64,000 bases of DNA from Chitinophagaceae bacterium (lineage in GTDB: Bacteria; Bacteroidota; Bacteroidia; Chitinophagales; Chitinophagaceae), in contig SAIX01000049.1 in the NCBI GenBank assembly GCA_004028765.1, positions 1 through 64,000 of the forward strand, in the 5' to 3' direction. A model generated the notes under the pieces. It searched no databases, was not told where the DNA came from, and saw only the letters and a list, made by a program, of their open reading frames with translations. How positions within the stretch are numbered: position 1 is the first letter of the stretch; each line of letters starts with the position of its first letter. The translations under genes and the position numbers were made by a program. Below are positions 58,251 to 64,000 of the stretch, in pieces.

Positions 58251-60422
58251 ATGCAAAAATTTACGCAATTTATGAAGAGTAGAAAAGGGTTACTGTTGCT
58301 CGCCGTTGTATTGTTCGGCGGCCTGTTCTTTGCTTTTAAAACTTCCGGTTTTGGTTCAACTGATATTATACTTACCCCTCGCCAGCGTTTACTCGCAGCG
58401 GTTGGCGCTTATCTTGAAGAGCAGCATTACAGCCCCAAAGCGATCAATGATGTTTTTTCAAAACAGGTATTCAAAAAATACCTTGATGAACTGGATGGAG
58501 ACAAATCACATTTTCTTCAGTCCGATATCAATTCCCTGAAGAAATTCGAGACATTACTGGATGATGAGATCCATGGCAATGCCCCGCTTGATTTTGTGCC
58601 TGCTGTCAGCGCTATTTACGACCAGCGCATCAAAGAAGCACAGGACATTTACAAAGACATACTCGCAAAACCTTTTGATTTCAGTAAAGACGAAAGCATC
58701 GTACTCGATGGCGAGAAACTGAATTATGTAACCACGGAAGCAGAGCGCAAAGAACGCTGGCGCAAAAAGCTGAAATACTATACCCTTGAGCGTTATGCCG
58801 ACCTGGTGGAAGAACGCGAAAAAAACAAAGACAGCAAGGATTATAAAGTAAAAACCGATGCAGAGCTCGAGAAAGAAGCCCGTTCGCGTGTTTTGAAAGT
58901 GATGAATGATACGTATGAGCGCATACAGAAGACTTTTAAAGAAGATGAGCGCTTCAATTCTTATATCAATGTGATCACAAACCTGATGGATCCGCATACG
59001 GATTATTTCCCGCCGGTTGAAAAACGTTCTTTCGATGAAAGAATGAGCGGCAGGTTTTTCGGGATCGGTGCCACACTTACCAAGGATGATTATGGCATCA
59101 AGATCGCAAGTATTGTAACAGGTGGCGCTGCCTGGAAATCAGGAGAAGTGGTGGTGAATGATGTGATCACAAAAGTGGCGCAGGGCAAAGAAGAAGCGGT
59201 GGATGTTACCGGTTTTGATGTGACCGATGCGGTGAAACTGATCCGCGGAAACAAAGGGACCGAAGTACGCCTTACCATCAAGAAACAGGATGGCTCTATT
59301 AAAGTGGTGAGTATGATCCGCGAAGAAGTGGTACAGGATGAACTGGATGTACGCAGTGCCGTTATTAAAAACGGCAATGATAAGATCGGCTATATCTGGC
59401 TGCCCGATTTTTATGCCGATTTCGACAATGAGAACGGCCACCGCTGTTCGCAGGATGTGGCGAGAGAAGTGGTGAAACTGAAAAATGAAAATGTAAAAGG
59501 GATCGTGATCGATATCCGGAATAATGGAGGAGGATCTTTGTATGAAGTGGTGAAAATGGTAGGACTGTTTATCAAAAGCGGCCCTGTGGTGCAGGTGAAA
59601 GAAAGAAGCGGCCGTGTTGACCAGAATACCTGGCGCGACAATGATGAATCCGTTTTATACGATGGCCCGCTGGCAGTATTGGTGAACGAATTCAGCGCTT
59701 CCGCAAGCGAGATATTTGCAGGTGCCATCCAGGATTATAAACGCGGGATCATCATCGGCAGCACTTCTACCTATGGAAAAGGAACCGTGCAGCGCCAGAT
59801 ACCTTTTGGCAGCCGCAACGACCAGTTCAGCAGCCGCACCGATATGGGTGCGATGACACTTACGTTCCAGAAGTTTTACCGCATCACCGGTAATTCAACA
59901 CAACTGAAAGGAATTGTTCCGGATGTGGTATTACCCGATGCGTATGAGTATTATAAAGTGCGGGAGAAAGACAATCCTGCTGCATTGCCTTATGATGAGA
60001 TACAGCGCACAAACTACCAGACATGGCAGAATAATTTCGGGCTGGATGCGATCATCAAAAAAGAAAATGAGAAGATCAAAAACAATCCTTCACTTACATT
60101 ATTAAACAGCAACCTGCAATGGCTTGCTAAAAATGCCGAAATGCCGGTTCCGCTGAGTCTTGAAAAATACAAGGCCAGGCAGAAACAGATCATCACCACC
60201 GTTAACCAGAACAATACTTTATTAAAGAGCAAAGAGGAAATGATGATTTCTGCCTTAACGGCTGATAATGATAAATTTTACCACAATTCTGATACCGCGA
60301 AAGGACAGCGCTACCAGGCCTGGCTGAAATCGCTCAGGAATGATGTGCATATCGATGAAACGGTTAAGATGGTGGGAGAGATGGCGTCATCCATTCCGGT
60401 ACAAACCGTTCAGAATAAATAA
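58251..60422 (+). CDS. Carboxy-terminal processing (tail-specific) protease
   Basis: YFPPVEKRSFDERMSGRFFGIGATLTKDDYGIKIASIVTGGAAWKSG (PDZ), VKGIVIDIRNNGGGSLYEV, NEFSASASEIFAGAIQDYKRGIIIGSTSTYGKGTVQ. Confidence 0.96.
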   Translation: MQKFTQFMKSRKGLLLLAVVLFGGLFFAFKTSGFGSTDIILTPRQRLLAAVGAYLEEQHYSPKAINDVFSKQVFKKYLDELDGDKSHFLQSDINSLKKFETLLDDEIHGNAPLDFVPAVSAIYDQRIKEAQDIYKDILAKPFDFSKDESIVLDGEKLNYVTTEAERKERWRKKLKYYTLERYADLVEEREKNKDSKDYKVKTDAELEKEARSRVLKVMNDTYERIQKTFKEDERFNSYINVITNLMDPHTDYFPPVEKRSFDERMSGRFFGIGATLTKDDYGIKIASIVTGGAAWKSGEVVVNDVITKVAQGKEEAVDVTGFDVTDAVKLIRGNKGTEVRLTIKKQDGSIKVVSMIREEVVQDELDVRSAVIKNGNDKIGYIWLPDFYADFDNENGHRCSQDVAREVVKLKNENVKGIVIDIRNNGGGSLYEVVKMVGLFIKSGPVVQVKERSGRVDQNTWRDNDESVLYDGPLAVLVNEFSASASEIFAGAIQDYKRGIIIGSTSTYGKGTVQRQIPFGSRNDQFSSRTDMGAMTLTFQKFYRITGNSTQLKGIVPDVVLPDAYEYYKVREKDNPAALPYDEIQRTNYQTWQNNFGLDAIIKKENEKIKNNPSLTLLNSNLQWLAKNAEMPVPLSLEKYKARQKQIITTVNQNNTLLKSKEEMMISALTADNDKFYHNSDTAKGQRYQAWLKSLRNDVHIDETVKMVGEMASSIPVQTVQNK

Positions 60423-60506
60423 TTATTCCCTTTATAAAACCGGGATTTATCCCGGAACTCTGCAGCATCGTTTTCGTATATTTGGCAATCCAAACAAAAC
60501 TGCCTG

Positions 60507-61016
60507 ATGTACACTGAGCCTGTGAAGAAGTGGTACGCCTTATATACAAAACCACGTTGGGAAAAAAAGATCGATGGCCTTCTCCGGAAAAAAGGCATTG
60601 AAAGCTGGTGCCCGCTGCAAAAACTGGAACGGCAGTGGAGCGACCGGAAAAAGATCATTGAAGATCCCCTTTTCAAATCCTATGTTTTTGTACACATCGA
60701 TGATACCGAGCGTACCAAAGTACTGATGACCGATGGGGTGCTCAATTTTGTGTATTATCTCGGAAAGCCTGCTGTTATCCGCGAGGAAGAAGTTTCCACG
60801 ATAAAAAAATATCTCTCTGAAAAAGATGCCCTGATCCAGGTGATCTCGCAGGAAGGTTTCCGGGAAGATACCCGTATCCGGGTGGAACATGGCGTGTTCA
60901 TGGGAAATGAAGGCACCGTACTAAAAGGAAACCGCAAAAAAGTGTATGTGAAACTGGAAAGCCTCGGCCAAATCATGGTGGTTGAATTTCCGGCGGAATA
61001 TCTCTCACCTATTTAA
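60507..61016 (+). CDS. UpxY/RfaH-like NusG-family transcription antiterminator
   Basis: KKWYALYTKPRWEKKIDGLLRKKGIESWCPLQKLERQWSDRKKIIEDPLFKSYVFVHID (NGN), KOW-like RVEHGVFMGNEGTVLKGNRKKVYVKLESLGQIMVVEFP. Confidence 0.9.
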   Translation: MYTEPVKKWYALYTKPRWEKKIDGLLRKKGIESWCPLQKLERQWSDRKKIIEDPLFKSYVFVHIDDTERTKVLMTDGVLNFVYYLGKPAVIREEEVSTIKKYLSEKDALIQVISQEGFREDTRIRVEHGVFMGNEGTVLKGNRKKVYVKLESLGQIMVVEFPAEYLSPI

Positions 61017-61038
61017 TCTGAAAATTTGAAAATGGGGG

Positions 61039-61085
61039 AATTTGAAAATGCCTGACAACCATGGGCGATCTTTCATTTTCAAATT
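61039..61085. repeat. 12-bp perfect inverted repeat between convergent genes
   Basis: aatttgaaaatg (61039-61050) / cattttcaaatt (61074-61085). Confidence 0.75.
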
Positions 61086-61107
61086 ATCAAATTGCCTAAT
61101 TTTCAAA

Positions 61108-62382
61108 TTACACTGTCCATTCCACGACCTGGTTGGCCCATTCTTTCCGGTAAGGGGTGCTGATTCGGATATAGTTATCGGTATAACCTTCCATCATCCC
61201 GTTCTTCTCAAAAGCTTCAAACAGCACTTTTCTTTTCTGTCCGCTGAACTGGTTATTGAAATACTGCGATTTCATGTAAGAAAGATTGCGCAATGTTTTA
61301 TTGCGTTCGTTCCGGGTATGCACCGGGATCACGGGTTTAATCTCAAGCGCTTTTGTGTTATCCCGCTCGGAATAAGTGAACACATGCAGGTATGAAACAT
61401 CCAGCGAGTGCAGAAAATCGAAAGTCTCCTTGAAATGCGCATCTGTTTCGCCAGGGAAGCCAACGATCACATCCACACCGATGGCACAATGCGGCATCAG
61501 GGTTTTGATCAGTTGCACACGGTCGGCATACAGCTCACGTTTGTATCTTCTGCGCATCATTCCCAATATCTCATTGCTCCCGCTCTGTAAGGGGATATGA
61601 AAATGCGGCATGAACCTGTCGCTGTTGGCCACGAATTCGATGATCTCGTTGGTAAGCAGGTTGGGCTCGATAGAGGAGATACGGTAGCGTTCGATACCCG
61701 CAACTTTATCAAGGGCTTTTACAAGGCTGAAGAAATTTTCAGGATATTTCTGGTCGCCATCCGGTCCGCGGCCGAAGTCGCCGAGGTTCACGCCGGTGAG
61801 AACAATTTCTTTTACGCCATCTGCCGCCAGTTGTTCTGCATGCTTAACCACATTGGCAACATTGTCGCTCCGGCTCTTTCCTCTCGCCATGGGGATGGTG
61901 CAGAAAGAACAATTATAATCGCAGCCATCCTGCACTTTCAAAAAAGTACGGGTGCGGTCGTTCTGCGAAAAAGAGGCATTGAAGCCGCTCACTTCTTCAA
62001 TATCACAACTACAGATCCGGGCTTCTTCTGATTTGGCCAACTGACCGATATGTTCCGCGATATTAAATTTCTCGGCAGCGCCGAGCACCAGGTCAACACC
62101 CGGTATTGAAGCGATCTCTTTGGGTTTCAGCTGTGCATAACACCCTGTGATCACTACGAAACTTTCCGGGGCTTTTCGCTGTATGCGCCGAACAAGCTGG
62201 CGGCATTCTTTATCGGCATTATCAGTCACCGAACAGGTATTGATCACATATACATCCGCCCGGTCGTCGAAATCTTTTTTCTCAAAACCCTCTCTCTCCA
62301 GTAAACGGGAAAGCGTCGAGGTTTCTGAGAAATTCAGTTTACAACCCAGTGTGTGAAAGGCTACGCTGCGTTTCTTTTCCAT
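61108..62382 (-). CDS. mtaB: tRNA (N6-threonylcarbamoyladenosine37-C2) methylthiotransferase
   Basis: VAFHTLGCKLNFSETSTLSR, VINTCSVTDNADKECRQLVRR, VQDGCDYNCSFCTIPMARGKSRS (radical SAM CxxxCxxC), GVDVIVGFPGETDAHF. Confidence 0.95.
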   Translation of the reverse strand: MEKKRSVAFHTLGCKLNFSETSTLSRLLEREGFEKKDFDDRADVYVINTCSVTDNADKECRQLVRRIQRKAPESFVVITGCYAQLKPKEIASIPGVDLVLGAAEKFNIAEHIGQLAKSEEARICSCDIEEVSGFNASFSQNDRTRTFLKVQDGCDYNCSFCTIPMARGKSRSDNVANVVKHAEQLAADGVKEIVLTGVNLGDFGRGPDGDQKYPENFFSLVKALDKVAGIERYRISSIEPNLLTNEIIEFVANSDRFMPHFHIPLQSGSNEILGMMRRRYKRELYADRVQLIKTLMPHCAIGVDVIVGFPGETDAHFKETFDFLHSLDVSYLHVFTYSERDNTKALEIKPVIPVHTRNERNKTLRNLSYMKSQYFNNQFSGQKRKVLFEAFEKNGMMEGYTDNYIRISTPYRKEWANQVVEWTV

Positions 62383-62402
62383 CGGCGCAAAGATAGGTAT
62401 TT

Positions 62403-62486
62403 GGGAGTCTGGAGTCAGGAGTAGGGAATTAGGAGTTATCTGTAATGTCATCCAACTCCTAACTCTTAACTCCTAATTCCTAACTC
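62403..62486. repeat. Inverted repeat of ggaattaggagtta units in divergent intergenic region
   Basis: ggaattaggagtta (62425-62438) / taactcctaattcc (62467-62480), perfect 14 bp; additional related units on both sides. Confidence 0.8.
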
Positions 62487-62587
62487 TCTATGGTATAAGG
62501 TTTTCTTAAAATAGGGGAAACCCCTGTCCTCATTTTCCATTTTACGATATAAAAGTTATGTTTGCCAGTCTTAAAAAACCAAAACCA

Positions 62588-64000
62588 ATGCAGTTTAAGA
62601 AGATCAATAACCTTGTTGGATGGGTAGTTTGCCTTATCGCCTGTACCGTATATGTAATGACCACGGAAGCAGGTGGCAGTTTCTGGGATTGCGGCGAGTT
62701 TGTGAGTAGCTGTTTTAAATTACAGATACCGCACCCGCCGGGCGCCCCGCTTTTCGTAATGCTTGGCCGTATTTTTATCGTTCTTTTTGGCGATGACCCG
62801 CTGCGTGCAGCCAAAGCCGTGAACATTATGAGTGCACTGGCCAGCGGTTTTACCATTTTATTCCTTTTCTGGAGCATCACCCACTTTGCAAGAAAAATGA
62901 TGCAGGTGAAAACTTCAGATATCCTGGGCTCTTCACAGGCATGGGCCATCATGGGTGCCGGTGTTGTTGGCGCATTGGCTTATACTTTCAGCGATTCATT
63001 CTGGTACAGTGCAGTGGAAGGTGAGGTATATGCCATGTCTTCTTTCTTTACTGCCATCGTATTCTGGGCCATCCTCAAATGGGAAAACCATGCGGATGAA
63101 CCGGGTGCCGACAGGTGGATCGTGCTGATCTTCTTCCTCATGGGATTATCCATCGGGGTACACCTGCTGAACCTGCTTACGATCCCTGCAATCGTAATGG
63201 TGTATTATTTCCGCAGGAGAGAAACTTTTAATTATCCGTTGATCCGCAAATGGTTCCTACGACTAGTAGGTGTTGGCGGGATACTCGCTGTTATATTCGC
63301 CTTGGTCATGGCTTCTTCTGAGTCTACCGACAATGTTCCGATGGATGGTACGTTGGCCGGGCTGATGGTACTGGCCACACTTGCCGGTATCGGGTTGCTT
63401 TTTCTTTCAGAAAGACTGGGCAAAGCGAACAAAGCTTATTACGGTGGTATCTATATTTTCTTTGTGATCGGTTGTGTGATCACAGGTGCAGTTCAGGTTG
63501 GTGTGATACAGTATTCGGTAAAATTAGCCGGAACCTTCGACCGCTATTTTGTAAATGGATTCGGGCTGCCTTTCTTTTCCGGGTTCACTTTTTTCTTCGT
63601 ACTCGTAGCTGCCGTGCTTTGGTATTGCCTCAAACTGGCTTCTAAAAAAGGATGGGCTTACCTGCGTTTGGGCATCTGGTGCCTCGCATTTATGCTGATC
63701 GGTTACAGCACGTATGTAACCACCATGATCCGCAGTAATGCCAACCCCTCCGTGGATATGTATAACGTGGATAACCCGATGAGCCTTGTGGGTTACCTGG
63801 GCCGTGATCAATACGGTGATTTCCCTTTATTGTACGGACAGAAATTCACTGCCGATCCCATCGATCTGCGTAATACAGGGATGCGTTACCAGAAGTCAAA
63901 AGATAAATATATCGAACTGGGGCAGGACAGGAAATATGTGTATGCTTCTGATGATAAAATGGTTTTCCCCCGTGTATGGGATCCCAGCAACGATCAGAAC
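62588..64000 (+). CDS. DUF2723 family membrane protein (glycosyltransferase-like), truncated by window end
   Basis: Open frame to window end: MQFKKINNLVGWVVCLIACTVYVMTTEAGGSFWDCGEFVSSCFKLQIPHPPGAPLFVMLGRIF. Alternative in-frame ATG at 62558. Not in the ORF track because no stop is reached. Confidence 0.92.
   Translation, partial: MQFKKINNLVGWVVCLIACTVYVMTTEAGGSFWDCGEFVSSCFKLQIPHPPGAPLFVMLGRIFIVLFGDDPLRAAKAVNIMSALASGFTILFLFWSITHFARKMMQVKTSDILGSSQAWAIMGAGVVGALAYTFSDSFWYSAVEGEVYAMSSFFTAIVFWAILKWENHADEPGADRWIVLIFFLMGLSIGVHLLNLLTIPAIVMVYYFRRRETFNYPLIRKWFLRLVGVGGILAVIFALVMASSESTDNVPMDGTLAGLMVLATLAGIGLLFLSERLGKANKAYYGGIYIFFVIGCVITGAVQVGVIQYSVKLAGTFDRYFVNGFGLPFFSGFTFFFVLVAAVLWYCLKLASKKGWAYLRLGIWCLAFMLIGYSTYVTTMIRSNANPSVDMYNVDNPMSLVGYLGRDQYGDFPLLYGQKFTADPIDLRNTGMRYQKSKDKYIELGQDRKYVYASDDKMVFPRVWDPSNDQN

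Noticed and set aside
62542-62952. ORF of 136 aa on the minus strand
   Set aside because: Antisense to the conserved DUF2723 reading frame, which the track missed because it runs off the window.

Overview
Chromosomal window from a Bacteroidetes (probably Chitinophagaceae-like) bacterium, judged from protein families, promoter shape and missing Shine-Dalgarno sites. Content is mostly housekeeping and metabolic genes: a tetR-emrA-emrB-tolC type efflux operon; a carbohydrate cluster (GH1, DUF3472-FKBP fusion, trehalase, MFS, lactonase, GH16); a full set of his genes in two blocks (hisG-hisD-GNAT-hisC-sugar dehydrogenase-cyt c-hisB and hisH-hisA-hisF-hisIE) with a complete trpEGDCFBA operon between them; Fe-S redox proteins; two TonB-type outer-membrane proteins; a CTP protease; an UpxY/NusG-like protein; mtaB; a truncated DUF2723 protein; and tRNA-Gly(CCC) and tRNA-His(GTG), both on the minus strand. 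The strongest non-annotated signals are two attenuators found by reading the sequence. One is a His-rich leader peptide (MKSFTHKHHHHFLPRG) before hisG; the other is a Trp-rich leader (MKQIAGQNWWWHSNSGRGL) before trpE. Each has mutually exclusive antiterminator and terminator pairings, and each starts 8 nt after the end of a Bacteroidetes-type -7 box, so the leader mRNAs may be nearly leaderless. Other notable signals: a mosaic of short degenerate intergenic repeat families, one of which lies in frame inside trpG; a stand-alone degenerate DUF4157 (eCIS-core metalloprotease-like) protein; hairpin-forming repeats beside a tyrosine recombinase with an extra N-terminal domain; and a TetR operator palindrome. 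No CRISPR array or intact transposon was seen.
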